A DNA stretch of 64,000 nt, taken from positions 1-64,000 of the forward strand of contig CBDAQU010000002.1 in NCBI GenBank assembly GCA_965199235.1, written 5' to 3'. Under the pieces are notes generated by a model. That model worked only from the letters and a program-made list of their open reading frames with translations. It was not told the origin of the DNA and ran no database searches. Below, one piece after another: positions 25,288 through 33,133 of this stretch (position 1 is its first letter; each line of letters opens with the position of its first letter). Source of the stretch: BOG-908 sp965199235 (GTDB lineage: Bacteria; Pseudomonadota; Alphaproteobacteria; Acetobacterales; Acetobacteraceae). The position numbers and the translations under genes are program-made.

Positions 25288-25689
25288 TCAGGCGCCGACC
25301 TGCCGGAGCCAGTCTGCCAGGTTATAGGTGTTGGTGACGCGGCTGATCAGGCCATCGCGCAGCTCGAAAAAGGCGCCGGCCGGCAACACGTAACGCTGGC
25401 CGGTGGCTTCCGGCAGCCCGCTATCGGTTGCCTTGTAAACGCCGTGAACGGTGAACTCGGCGGCGGCCCGGCGGCCGCTCGGCTCCGTCATCACGACCAG
25501 GTCCTCCAGCCGCTCGCCGTAGCATTCGTCCATGTGGGCCATGAAGGCGCGGAACGCCGCACGGCCGTTCTGGCGGCCGCCCTGGTTGACGTCGTGGACC
25601 ACGTCGTCTGACAGCAGCGCCACCATGCTGTCGAACGTTCCCGCGTTGAAGGCGTCGTAGTAGGCTTTGATCAGCTCCTGCACGCTCAT
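25288..25689 (-). CDS. NTF2/SnoaL-like protein (ketosteroid isomerase-related)
   Basis: A 133-residue cone-fold protein of the SnoaL/NTF2 superfamily. Visible features are the N-terminal helix LIKAYYDAFNAGTFDSMVALL, then VVHDVNQGGRQNGRAAFRAF and a beta-rich C-terminal half. Members are isomerases, hydrolases or binding proteins of small hydrophobic ligands; the role here is unknown. ATG 25689 overlaps the nitrilase stop codon by four bases. It is the last gene of the four-gene unit upstream of pqqA. Confidence 0.82.
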   Translation of the reverse strand: MSVQELIKAYYDAFNAGTFDSMVALLSDDVVHDVNQGGRQNGRAAFRAFMAHMDECYGERLEDLVVMTEPSGRRAAAEFTVHGVYKATDSGLPEATGQRYVLPAGAFFELRDGLISRVTNTYNLADWLRQVGA

Positions 25690-26570
25690 GCTGCCTCGCT
25701 TTCGCCGATGACCTGGGCCGGCGGCGGCCGGTCGGGGAAGTCGCGGAAGTTGCGGACCGCTCCATCGGCGCGCACCGCCTCCAGGCGGGCGGGGTCGAGA
25801 TCGGCGAACACCCAGCCCGGCACGTCCAACCGCCCTCGGGCGACCACGCCGTCCTCGGCAAACCCGCGGTCCACCGGGCCGAACACAGCGGCGTAGCCGT
25901 GGTTCTCGTCCAGGGCGGCCAGGCCGGGCGCCAGCCCAACCGTGGGAGCGACGGCGACGAAACACTGGTTTTCCAAAGCGCGCGCGCGCGCGCTCAGCCT
26001 GACACGGTTGAAGCCGTGCAGGCTGTCCGTGCAACTCGGCACCAGGACCAGCCAGGCGCCGGCGGCGGTCTGGGTCCTCACCAGAGGCGGAAACTCGACG
26101 TCGTAGCAGATCGCAACGCCGATCCGGCCCCAGCGGGTCGCGAAGACCGCAGGCGGCGCGCCGCCCGCAACACCCCAGCGCTCAGCCTCGAAGCGGGTCA
26201 TGACGCCCTTGTCCTGGAACCGTATCGAGCCGTCCTGCGCCACCAGCGGCGCACGGTTGCGAACGCGTCCCCCCTCCGCCCAGGGCATCGAGCCTGGCAG
26301 CAGCCACACGCGGTGCTTGCGGGCCAACGCGGCAAACAAGGCGAGCAAAGCGTCACGCTGCGCGCAAACCGATGCCAGTTCGCCCGACACGTCGCCGGCG
26401 CCGGGACAGGACCCGGCGAGCTCCATGCACGCATATTCCGGCATCACCAGCAGTTCGCCGCCGCCCGCCGCACCTTCGGCCACCAGCGCGTCGAGCTTGT
26501 CGGCATAGCGGTCGAAACTGTCCGGCGCCGTCACGCCATAGGCCAGCACGCCGAGCCGGAGCATGCTCAT
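25686..26570 (-). CDS. Nitrilase-superfamily carbon-nitrogen hydrolase
   Basis: Amidase or related C-N hydrolase with a Glu-Lys-Cys triad: E45 in VMPEYACME, K121 in DKGVMTRFE and C155 in VAICYDVEFPPL. At 294 residues it is the size of the carbon-nitrogen hydrolase domain alone, without an ammonia-using partner. The substrate is unknown; the sequence does not point to a particular branch. Start and stop overlap the adjacent GNAT and NTF2-like genes by four bases each, so these three are made together. Confidence 0.9.
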   Translation of the reverse strand: MSMLRLGVLAYGVTAPDSFDRYADKLDALVAEGAAGGGELLVMPEYACMELAGSCPGAGDVSGELASVCAQRDALLALFAALARKHRVWLLPGSMPWAEGGRVRNRAPLVAQDGSIRFQDKGVMTRFEAERWGVAGGAPPAVFATRWGRIGVAICYDVEFPPLVRTQTAAGAWLVLVPSCTDSLHGFNRVRLSARARALENQCFVAVAPTVGLAPGLAALDENHGYAAVFGPVDRGFAEDGVVARGRLDVPGWVFADLDPARLEAVRADGAVRNFRDFPDRPPPAQVIGESEAA

Positions 26571-27193
26571 GGCAGCGCGCCACCGATGAGCGACCTCATC
26601 CAGAACACCATCGTCTTGGGCGTCTCATGGTTGTCGCCCAGGTCCGTCCACGACATTTGGCACGTCACGTCGGGCCGCCGCGTGTAGCCGCGCCTGGTCC
26701 AGAACGCATCGAGCGGCACGGAATCCCTAGGCCGGGCAGGATGGTTTTCGGGACGCGCCACGCTGCAGAAGCACGCGATCCGGCACGACGACACGCGCCG
26801 TGCATGCGCTTCGCGCTCGGTGAAGAACGCGACACCGATGCCGCGCCCGCGCATCTCCGCCAGCAGCACGCTCTCCCCGAAATAGAAGAACTCGGCCGGA
26901 TCCCAGCCCCGCTCGACGAACGGTGTCTTGAGGGTCTCCGTCTCGTCGGCCAGAGGCAGGCAGGTCGAGGCCCCGACGATCCGGGCGCCCTGCCGCGCCA
27001 GGATCACGCCAGCCGACGGGCTGCGGACGTAGGTGTCCAGGTACCTGGCTTCGTAGGCTGCGTCGCCATCATAGAGGTAGGGCCAGGCCCGAAACACCTC
27101 CACGCGCAGCTCGGCCAATCGCGGTATCGCCTTGGCGCGTTCGGCAGGGCTGGCAGCTTCCACGATCACCGACTCTTGGGGGGCGTCGGCCAC
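26567..27193 (-). CDS. GNAT-family N-acetyltransferase
   Basis: A 208-residue acetyltransferase. The acetyl-CoA motif appears as FFYFGESVLLAEMRGRGIGVAFF (pattern RGRGIG, about residues 114-119). Upstream is VEVFRAWPYLYDGDAAYEARYL, seen in a GNAT subgroup of unknown substrate; downstream is DAFWTRRGYTRRPDVTCQM. It lies 36 bases after the Rieske oxygenase gene and overlaps the nitrilase gene by four bases. The acceptor molecule is not known; context suggests a small amine or amino-acid derivative, an inference only. Confidence 0.85.
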   Translation of the reverse strand: MADAPQESVIVEAASPAERAKAIPRLAELRVEVFRAWPYLYDGDAAYEARYLDTYVRSPSAGVILARQGARIVGASTCLPLADETETLKTPFVERGWDPAEFFYFGESVLLAEMRGRGIGVAFFTEREAHARRVSSCRIACFCSVARPENHPARPRDSVPLDAFWTRRGYTRRPDVTCQMSWTDLGDNHETPKTMVFWMRSLIGGALP

Positions 27194-27229
27194 TTCTGTG
27201 TCCCTCGGTTCAGGCCTGCGTGCGGCCCG

Positions 27230-28414
27230 TCACGCCGGCGGGCAGGCTCCCAGGCCGCAGCCGCGCGTCTCAGCGCCCGAGAGCGCGAGCGGCAGGCCGG
27301 CCGAGCGGAGCTGCTGCGTCGTTCCGCACCGGCCGAGCAGCGCACGAAGCGCCCGGATGGCCGGGAAAACCTCCTGGTTCCAGTCGGCCCCCTGCGCGTC
27401 GTGCGCCTTCTGCTCCTCCTCGACGATCCAGCGGTCCTCGGTGAAGATCCGCTCGGTGAACCACACCAGCACCGGCCAGGCCGCATCCAGCAGGATCGGC
27501 AGCCGCGCCGGGCGCTGGATGGACAGCAGCCCGAAGGTGCGATTGGTACGCTGCTCGCGGTCGAGCGGCACGTAGACGATCCACAGATTCATCACCGGCA
27601 GCTCGCCATCGGTCCAGATGCGCAGGTTCTGATAGGGGTACTCGGTACGGATCGTCATCAGATCCTTGTGGTTCTCGCCCGCCTTGCCCACGCCCTTTCC
27701 GAGGATCGCCGCCTCGCCCCAGGGCTGCTTTCCGCCGGTGCGGCCGAAGGTGTAGTCCACCTCCATCCAGTCGTGCCCGTTCCGCATGCCGCGAAAGCGC
27801 GGACGCACCTGCCCCATCTGCTTACGATGCAGGAACTGATGGTTCATGTCCGTCAGGTTCTCGTGCATGAACGTGTAGTGGCAGCCGACCTCCTGGCCGA
27901 ACCGTCGCGTGCGGTAACGGGCATCGTCGGACGCGCCAAGCTGCGGAAACGGCACGGTCTCGGCCAGCGCAGGATCGCCGGGGAACACGAACACCAGCCC
28001 GGCGGCCTCCCGGCACGCATAGGGGCGCACGCCGTTTGGCAGCTTGTCCTTGCCGAGATAGGGAACGTCGATGCACTTGCCCGACTGGTCGTAGGTCCAG
28101 CCGTGATAGCCGCAGCGCAGCGCGCAGCCATCGACCACGCCGTCATGCAGGGGCACCTGGCGGTGCGCGCAGCGGTCTTCGAGCGCGAAGACCGCACCCT
28201 CCTTCGGCCGAACCAGAACGATCGGTTCACCGGCGAAGCGCACACCCAACGGCTTGCCAGGCTTCAGCTCGCGCGACCAGGCCAGAGGATACCAATGGTT
28301 CGGATTGGAGCCGACGCGCCTGAGGTCAAAGGCGGTCTGATCACTGTCGATTTCGGGGCCTGGTTCCAGGCAGTCGGTCGAATCGGGGAGGATGTCCCCA
28401 GGATAAGTGTCCAT
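27230..28414 (-). CDS. Rieske non-haem iron oxygenase, alpha-subunit type
   Basis: Oxygenase of the aromatic ring-hydroxylating/Rieske family. From ATG 28414 the 394-residue protein has a Rieske [2Fe-2S] site C82-x-H84...C101-x2-H104 (RCAHRQVPLHDG and LRCGYHGW) and a catalytic domain with the mononuclear iron ligands in ENLTDMNHQFLHR (D189, H192, H196). The two His are three residues apart, one fewer than the commonest H-x4-H. No beta subunit, ferredoxin or reductase gene is adjacent, so it is of the single-component oxygenase type with electron partners elsewhere. It is first in the unit oxygenase-GNAT-nitrilase-NTF2. Frame extends 20 codons further up; the ribosome site is unclear. Confidence 0.9.
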   Translation of the reverse strand: MDTYPGDILPDSTDCLEPGPEIDSDQTAFDLRRVGSNPNHWYPLAWSRELKPGKPLGVRFAGEPIVLVRPKEGAVFALEDRCAHRQVPLHDGVVDGCALRCGYHGWTYDQSGKCIDVPYLGKDKLPNGVRPYACREAAGLVFVFPGDPALAETVPFPQLGASDDARYRTRRFGQEVGCHYTFMHENLTDMNHQFLHRKQMGQVRPRFRGMRNGHDWMEVDYTFGRTGGKQPWGEAAILGKGVGKAGENHKDLMTIRTEYPYQNLRIWTDGELPVMNLWIVYVPLDREQRTNRTFGLLSIQRPARLPILLDAAWPVLVWFTERIFTEDRWIVEEEQKAHDAQGADWNQEVFPAIRALRALLGRCGTTQQLRSAGLPLALSGAETRGCGLGACPPA

Positions 28415-28476
28415 GGGCCGATTAACGTGGATTGCCGCCTGGGTGCAAGGCACAATCGGATGGCAGGACTGCAAGC

Positions 28477-28552
28477 TGGTGCCCCGTACGGGATTCGAAC
28501 CCGTGTAGCCAACGTGAAAGGCTGGTGTCCTAGGCCTCTAGACGAACGGGAC
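28477..28552 (-). tRNA. tRNA-Glu (anticodon TTC)
   Basis: A full cloverleaf can be drawn: acceptor GTCCCGT with ACGGGGC (one T-G pair), D arm within CGTCTAGAGGCCTAGGAC, anticodon arm CCAGCCTTTCACGTTGG with anticodon TTC, T arm CACGGGTTCGAATCCCGT. Discriminator A and a genome-encoded CCA follow. It sits between the oxygenase gene and recJ. Confidence 0.96.
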
Positions 28553-28615
28553 GGCGGTGGCGGTGCGTAGCCAAGTGCGCCCGCAGGGTCAAGAATGGGG
28601 TGTCCCCGGCCCTTC

Positions 28616-30409
28616 TCAAGCGAGCGCGCCGTCGACGACGCAGAGGCTGACCGACACGACGCCGTTCCAGCTTTCGGCACGCAGGTGGCCCGCCAGGTGC
28701 ACCCTGCCGCCCGCGCGGTCGCTCAGCGCCTGCCCGAGCTTCCCGTCGCCGGCGCGGAACAGCAGCGATTTCAGCCGCGCACCGCCCTCGCCCTGAACGA
28801 TCGCACGCACCGTGTTGCCGTCATTGCCCAGGCGGTCAGTGCGGCTCACGCGCAGATCGGGCACCACGACGATCGGCTCCTCGTTGGCGGTGCCGAACGG
28901 CGCGAGCCGGCCCAGGTGCTGCGCCAACTCGAGCGTGGCGCCCTCGGCAGAAACGATCGCCTCCACCGGCAAAGGCGGCCGCTTCGGCGCATCGCGGGCG
29001 ATCGGCATGCGCTCGCACAGGAACCCGTGCAGGTCGGCATGCCGCGCATGGTCCATCGAGAAACCGGCCGCCATCGCGTGGCCGCCGCCGGTCGCGAGCA
29101 GGCCGGACTGGCGGGCAGCGAGGATGGCGGCGCCCAGATCGTGCCCCGGCACCGACCGGCCGGAGCCCTTGACCACCCCGTCCGCGACCCCGCCCACACA
29201 CGCCACCCGATGAAAGCGCTCGCGTAGCCGGCCTGCAACGATTCCGACCACGCCAGGATGCCAGCCGTCGCCGCAGACCAGAAGCACGCCGTGATTCGAC
29301 TCGGCCTGGCGGTCGGCCTCCTCCATGGCTGCGGCGAGCACGCCCGCCTCGACGGTCTGGCGCTGGCGGTTCACCGCGTCCAGCCGCTCGGCCAGCAGGC
29401 GCGCGTCGAGAGGGTCGTCGCACAGCAGCAGGCGCAGCCCGAGATCGGCCTCGCTGATCCGGCCGCCGGCGTTGATGCGCGGGCCGAGCCCGAAACCACA
29501 GGTCATCGCCGTCGGCGCTTCGCGCGCCCTGTCCCGCTGCGCCACGTCCATCAGCGCGGCCAGGCCAGGCCGCGTCCAACGGCCCATCACGCGCAGCCCC
29601 TGCGCGACCAGGGCCCGGTTCAGCCCGGTGAGCGGCATCACGTCGCACACCGTCGCCAACGCAACCAGGTCGAGCAGGCCCATCAGGTCGGGCTCTGCGC
29701 GGCCTGCCAGCGTGCCACCCCGGCGCAGCACCCGCAGCGTCGCGACCGCTGCCATGAACGCGACGCCCGCGGCGCACAGGTGGTTCAAGCCGGAGCGGCA
29801 ATCCAGCCGGTTGGGGTTGACGGTGGCAACCACGGTCGGCGTCGACCCCTCTGCCTTGTGGTGGTCCAGCACGACCACGTCCGCCCCGCCAGAGACGACG
29901 GCCAGCGCGTCGTGCGCCGACGTGCCGCAATCGACGCAGACGACCAGCGAGGCGCCCTGCCCCACCAGGCGCCGCAGGGCAGGACCGTTCGGGCCGTAGC
30001 CCTCGGTGAGCCGGTCCGGCACGTAGGGCAAGACCGGGCAGCCCAAACTGCGCAGGAACAGGGTGAGGATGGCGGCGCTGCACGCGCCGTCCACGTCGTA
30101 ATCGCCGAACACCGCGACTGTCTCGCCGTGGCGCACGGCACGGGCCAGACGCTCGGCCGCAGCATCCATGTCGGCCATCGTCGCAGGATCGGGCAGCAGA
30201 GCGCGCAAGGTTGGCGCCAAGAAGTCCGCCGCGTCGTCGAGGCCCACCTCCCGCGCGGCAAGGATGCGGCCCACGATCTCCGGCACCTCGAGCCGCTCGG
30301 CGATGGCGAAGCCCAGGCGGTCGCAGCCGGTTTGCCAAACCCAGGAACGGCCGTTCAGGCTGTTGGCAACCGACAGGACCGGGCCGCCGGAGAAAGCCGA
30401 ATCGAGCAT
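28616..30409 (-). CDS. recJ: Single-stranded-DNA 5'-3' exonuclease RecJ
   Basis: RecJ degrades single-stranded DNA from the 5' end in recombination and mismatch repair. The protein of about 597 residues has the DHH-family motifs FGDYDVDGACSAA, VCVDCGTSAHD and VVLDHHKAEG in order, followed by the DHHA1 region with ATGGGHAMAAGFSM near the C-terminal third and an OB-like C-terminus. ATG 30409 is preferred; a TTG seven codons upstream (30430) is possible. The adjacent glpX gene on the same strand is separated by a long inverted repeat. Confidence 0.95.
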   Translation of the reverse strand: MLDSAFSGGPVLSVANSLNGRSWVWQTGCDRLGFAIAERLEVPEIVGRILAAREVGLDDAADFLAPTLRALLPDPATMADMDAAAERLARAVRHGETVAVFGDYDVDGACSAAILTLFLRSLGCPVLPYVPDRLTEGYGPNGPALRRLVGQGASLVVCVDCGTSAHDALAVVSGGADVVVLDHHKAEGSTPTVVATVNPNRLDCRSGLNHLCAAGVAFMAAVATLRVLRRGGTLAGRAEPDLMGLLDLVALATVCDVMPLTGLNRALVAQGLRVMGRWTRPGLAALMDVAQRDRAREAPTAMTCGFGLGPRINAGGRISEADLGLRLLLCDDPLDARLLAERLDAVNRQRQTVEAGVLAAAMEEADRQAESNHGVLLVCGDGWHPGVVGIVAGRLRERFHRVACVGGVADGVVKGSGRSVPGHDLGAAILAARQSGLLATGGGHAMAAGFSMDHARHADLHGFLCERMPIARDAPKRPPLPVEAIVSAEGATLELAQHLGRLAPFGTANEEPIVVVPDLRVSRTDRLGNDGNTVRAIVQGEGGARLKSLLFRAGDGKLGQALSDRAGGRVHLAGHLRAESWNGVVSVSLCVVDGALA

Positions 30410-30469
30410 GCCACCATCATGCCCGTTCAACGGCTTGGCAGCAAAACCTCAGAGTCAACCCGAAAACGA

Positions 30470-30576
30470 CCGTAGGATGGGTTGCGCTTGGGCAATCCGT
30501 CACCGGAGCGACGGCGCGCCGGGGCGGAACAACGGCGCGTCACCGATCGGGTGCCCAAGCGCACCCGATCCTACGG
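30470..30576. repeat. Long inverted repeat between recJ and glpX
   Basis: Outer arms of 25 bases (30470-30494, starting CCGTAGGATGGG; 30552-30576, ending GATCCTACGG) are inverted copies with two mismatches and share GCGCTTGGGCA/TGCCCAAGCGC. The 57-base interior contains GACGGCGCGCC and GGCGCGTCACC, so it may fold further. CGTAGGATGGG-type palindromes are a common intergenic class in proteobacteria. No open frame occurs inside. Confidence 0.75.
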
Positions 30577-30584
30577 CGGCAGCG

Positions 30585-31577
30585 CTACCACTTGGTCCAG
30601 GTCTTGGTTTCGAAATTATGGTGCGCCTCGATGTAGCGCATCGTTCCGCTTTTGCTGCGCATGACGATGGAGTGGGTGATCGCGCCGTGGCCGAAACGGC
30701 GGACGCCGCGCAGCATGGCGCCGGAGGTGACGCCGGTGCCGGCGAACATGACGTCGCCGCTGGCCATCTCCTCGATCCGATAGACGCGCTTGGGGTCGGT
30801 GATGCCCATGCCGCGCGACCGCTCGAGCTGGGCCTCGTCCTCGAACATCAGCCGAGCCTGCATCTGCCCGCCCGAGCAGCGCAGGGCGGCCGCCGCGATC
30901 ACTCCCTCAGGCGCGCCGCCGATGCCCCAAAAGATGTCCACGTCGCTGTCGGGCAGGGCGGCCGCGATCACGCCGGCCACGTCGCCATCCGGCAGCAGCA
31001 TGATCCTGGCGCCCACCTCCCGCGACTTGGCGATGATCTCGGAATGGCGGTCGCGGTCGAGCGTGCACAGCACGAGGTCGGAGACGTCGCGCTTCTTGGC
31101 CCGTGCCAGGTTGCGCAGGTTCTCCTCGACTTTCGCGTCGAGGTGGACGATCTCAGGCGGCAGCCCGCCGCCGACCGCGATCTTGTCCATGTAGCAGTCC
31201 GGGGCATGAAGAAACTTGCCCTTCTCGGCCAGTGCGATCACCGTCAGCGCGTTCGGTCCGCCCTTGGCGGTCAGCGTGGTGCCTTCCAGCGGATCGACCG
31301 CGATGTCCATCGCGGGGCCGCCCGCCCCGACCTTCTCGCCGATGTAGAGCATCGGCGCCTCGTCCATCTCGCCCTCGCCGATCACCACGGTGCCGTCGAT
31401 CTGCATGGTGTCGAAAGCGCGCCGCATGGCTTCGGTGGCGGCACCGTCGGCTTCGATCTTGTTGCCCCGCCCCATCCAGCGCGACGCTGCCAGAGCCGCC
31501 GCCTCGGTGACCCGCACCAGGTCCAGCGCCAGGTTGCGGTCCTGCGCCTGGTACGTCGCGCTGTCTGCATCGGGCAT
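30585..31577 (-). CDS. glpX: Class II fructose-1,6-bisphosphatase GlpX
   Basis: GlpX hydrolyses fructose-1,6-bisphosphate in gluconeogenesis; in some bacteria it also acts on sedoheptulose bisphosphate. The 330-residue product contains VVIGEGEMDEAPMLYIGE, the metal/phosphate site DIAVDPLEGTTLTAKG, and WGIGGAPEGVIAAAAL. GGAGG stands seven bases before ATG 31577. It follows phoB on the same strand after 58 bases that carry two overlapping hairpins. In Acetobacteraceae glpX next to recJ is a frequent pairing, to my recollection. Confidence 0.96.
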   Translation of the reverse strand: MPDADSATYQAQDRNLALDLVRVTEAAALAASRWMGRGNKIEADGAATEAMRRAFDTMQIDGTVVIGEGEMDEAPMLYIGEKVGAGGPAMDIAVDPLEGTTLTAKGGPNALTVIALAEKGKFLHAPDCYMDKIAVGGGLPPEIVHLDAKVEENLRNLARAKKRDVSDLVLCTLDRDRHSEIIAKSREVGARIMLLPDGDVAGVIAAALPDSDVDIFWGIGGAPEGVIAAAALRCSGGQMQARLMFEDEAQLERSRGMGITDPKRVYRIEEMASGDVMFAGTGVTSGAMLRGVRRFGHGAITHSIVMRSKSGTMRYIEAHHNFETKTWTKW

Positions 31578-31589
31578 CTCGGTCCTCCA

Positions 31590-31628
31590 GAAGCAAAAGT
31601 CTTTTGCTTCTTTTCTTCAGAAAAGAAG
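31590..31628 (-). promoter_or_regulatory. Two mutually exclusive hairpins between phoB and glpX
   Basis: On the minus strand, hairpin 1 pairs CTTCTTTTC (31628-31620) with GAAAAGAAG (31615-31607). Hairpin 2 pairs GAAGCAAAAG (31610-31601, overlapping hairpin 1) with CTTTTGCTTC (31599-31590). They share four bases, so only one can form at a time. Hairpin 2 ends two bases before the GGAGG of glpX. Confidence 0.55.
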
Positions 31629-31635
31629 ACTCTTC

Positions 31636-32346
31636 CTAGACCGGCTCGGTGTCCAGCGCATACCCCGCCGCCCGCACGGTGCGGACCACATCCAGCTCGC
31701 CGTCCCCGTTGATCGACTTGCGCAGCCTGCGGATGTGGACGTCCACGGTGCGCGGTTCCACGTGGATGTCGGGGCCCCACACGGCGTCAAGCAGCTCCTC
31801 GCGCGAGAATACGCGGCGCGGGTGCTGGATGAGGAACTCCAGCAGCCTGAACTCGGTGGGGCCGAGATGCACTGCGCGGCCGTTGCGCTGCACCCGGTGG
31901 GCGGCCAAGTCCATGTCGATGTCGTGAAAGCAGAGCCGGCCCTTGTTGGGCACCGCGTTGGTCCGGCGCAGCAACGCGCGCATGCGGGCCAGCAGCGCGT
32001 CCATATTGAACGGCTTGGTGATGTAGTCGTCAGCGCCCGTGTTGAGGCCGCGCACCGCGTCCTGGTCCTCGGTGCGCGCGGTCACCATGATGACGGGCAG
32101 GTCGCGGGTGCTGGAACGGCGGCGGATCTGTCGGCACACCTCGATGCCGGACAGCACGGGCAGCATCCAGTCCAGCAGAACGAGGTCGGGCGGCGCCTCC
32201 GCGATGCGGGTCAGCGCTTCCTGGCCATCGCCTGCCTCGTCGACGCGAAAACCCTGACGCTCGAGGTTGTAGCGCAGCATCGTCGCCAGCGACGCCTCGT
32301 CCTCGACGACGAGCACCAGCGGCTTGGCCAAGGTGGTTTCCGACAT
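31636..32346 (-). CDS. phoB: Phosphate-regulon response regulator PhoB
   Basis: PhoB activates phosphate-starvation genes after phosphorylation. The 236-residue product has an N-terminal receiver domain (VLVVEDEASLATML; LVLLDWMLPVLSG with the phospho-acceptor Asp; KPF) and a C-terminal OmpR/PhoB winged-helix with PTEFRLLEFLIQHPRRVFSR and RTVDVHIRRLRKSING. It is the last gene of pstSCAB-phoU-phoB; five bases separate it from phoU. Frame extends upstream of ATG 32346 into phoU, but MSETTLAKPL is the standard N-terminus. No phoR sensor gene lies nearby. Confidence 0.95.
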   Translation of the reverse strand: MSETTLAKPLVLVVEDEASLATMLRYNLERQGFRVDEAGDGQEALTRIAEAPPDLVLLDWMLPVLSGIEVCRQIRRRSSTRDLPVIMVTARTEDQDAVRGLNTGADDYITKPFNMDALLARMRALLRRTNAVPNKGRLCFHDIDMDLAAHRVQRNGRAVHLGPTEFRLLEFLIQHPRRVFSREELLDAVWGPDIHVEPRTVDVHIRRLRKSINGDGELDVVRTVRAAGYALDTEPV

Positions 32347-32351
32347 CTGGC

Positions 32352-33104
32352 TCAAACTTCGGCGCTGAGGCTGGTGTCCGGCCGCGCGTCGCGAGGGGGA
32401 CGAACCACCGCATAGGCGCTCTCGCCCTTCGGGCGCCTGTCCGGCAGCGCCTCGCCGGTGGCGGCGTAATGCACGGTCTCGGCGATGTTGGTCGCGTGGT
32501 CGCCGATGCGTTCGAGGTTCTTGGCGATGAACAAGAGGTGCGTGCACGGCGTGATCTGCCGAGGATCCTCCATCATATAGGTCACCAGCTCGCGGAAGAT
32601 GGCGGTGTAGATGTCGTCCACCGCTTCGTCGGATCGCCAGACCTGTGCGGCCTTGTCGGCGTCCGCGTCGCCCACGGCGTCCACCGTCAGCTTCAGGCTC
32701 TCCTGCACCAGCCTTGCCATGTGGGCGAGGCCCGTCAGCTTGAACGGCACGCTGAACTGGCTGAGCACGATGCTGCGCTTGGCGACGTTGGCTGCGTAGT
32801 CGCCGATCCGCTCGAAATCACTGGTCATCTTCAGCGCGGCCACGATCTGGCGAAGGTCCTGCGCCACCGGCTGGCGCAGCGCCAGCAGGCGGATGACAAA
32901 GGCTTCCACCTCCCTCTCCAGTGCGTCCACGGCAGGGTCCTGCTCCACCGTGCGCCCGGCCGCATCCACGTCCTGTTCAATCACCGCGATCGTCGCCGTA
33001 GCGAGCTGCGCCTCGACCAGTCCGCCCATCTCGATGAGCAGGTCGCGCAGGCGGTGCAGCTCCTGGTCGTAGCTCTTGACGATGTGCCGCGCTGCCTCGC
33101 TCAT
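32352..33104 (-). CDS. phoU: Phosphate signalling protein PhoU
   Basis: PhoU couples the Pst transporter to the PhoR/PhoB system and limits phosphate uptake. The 250-residue product is two three-helix bundles with the family repeats FERIGDYAANVAKRS and LERIGDHATNIAETVHY at matching positions, which bind metal and phosphate transport complexes. It lies 29 bases downstream of pstB and 5 bases upstream of phoB on the same strand. Confidence 0.96.
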   Translation of the reverse strand: MSEAARHIVKSYDQELHRLRDLLIEMGGLVEAQLATATIAVIEQDVDAAGRTVEQDPAVDALEREVEAFVIRLLALRQPVAQDLRQIVAALKMTSDFERIGDYAANVAKRSIVLSQFSVPFKLTGLAHMARLVQESLKLTVDAVGDADADKAAQVWRSDEAVDDIYTAIFRELVTYMMEDPRQITPCTHLLFIAKNLERIGDHATNIAETVHYAATGEALPDRRPKGESAYAVVRPPRDARPDTSLSAEV

Positions 33105-33133
33105 GCGCCGATCCTCCGCAGCCTGGCGCGCAT

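Noticed and set aside
26372..28570. A 732-codon open frame on the plus strand across the oxygenase, GNAT and nitrilase genes
   Set aside because: It is antisense to three well-recognised, mutually coupled genes, is extremely rich in Arg/Ala/His and has no family features. Long antisense frames are expected at this GC content.
29258..30475. A 405-codon plus-strand open frame opposite recJ
   Set aside because: Arg/Gln/His-rich shadow of recJ codons with no protein character; recJ motifs are intact on the other strand.
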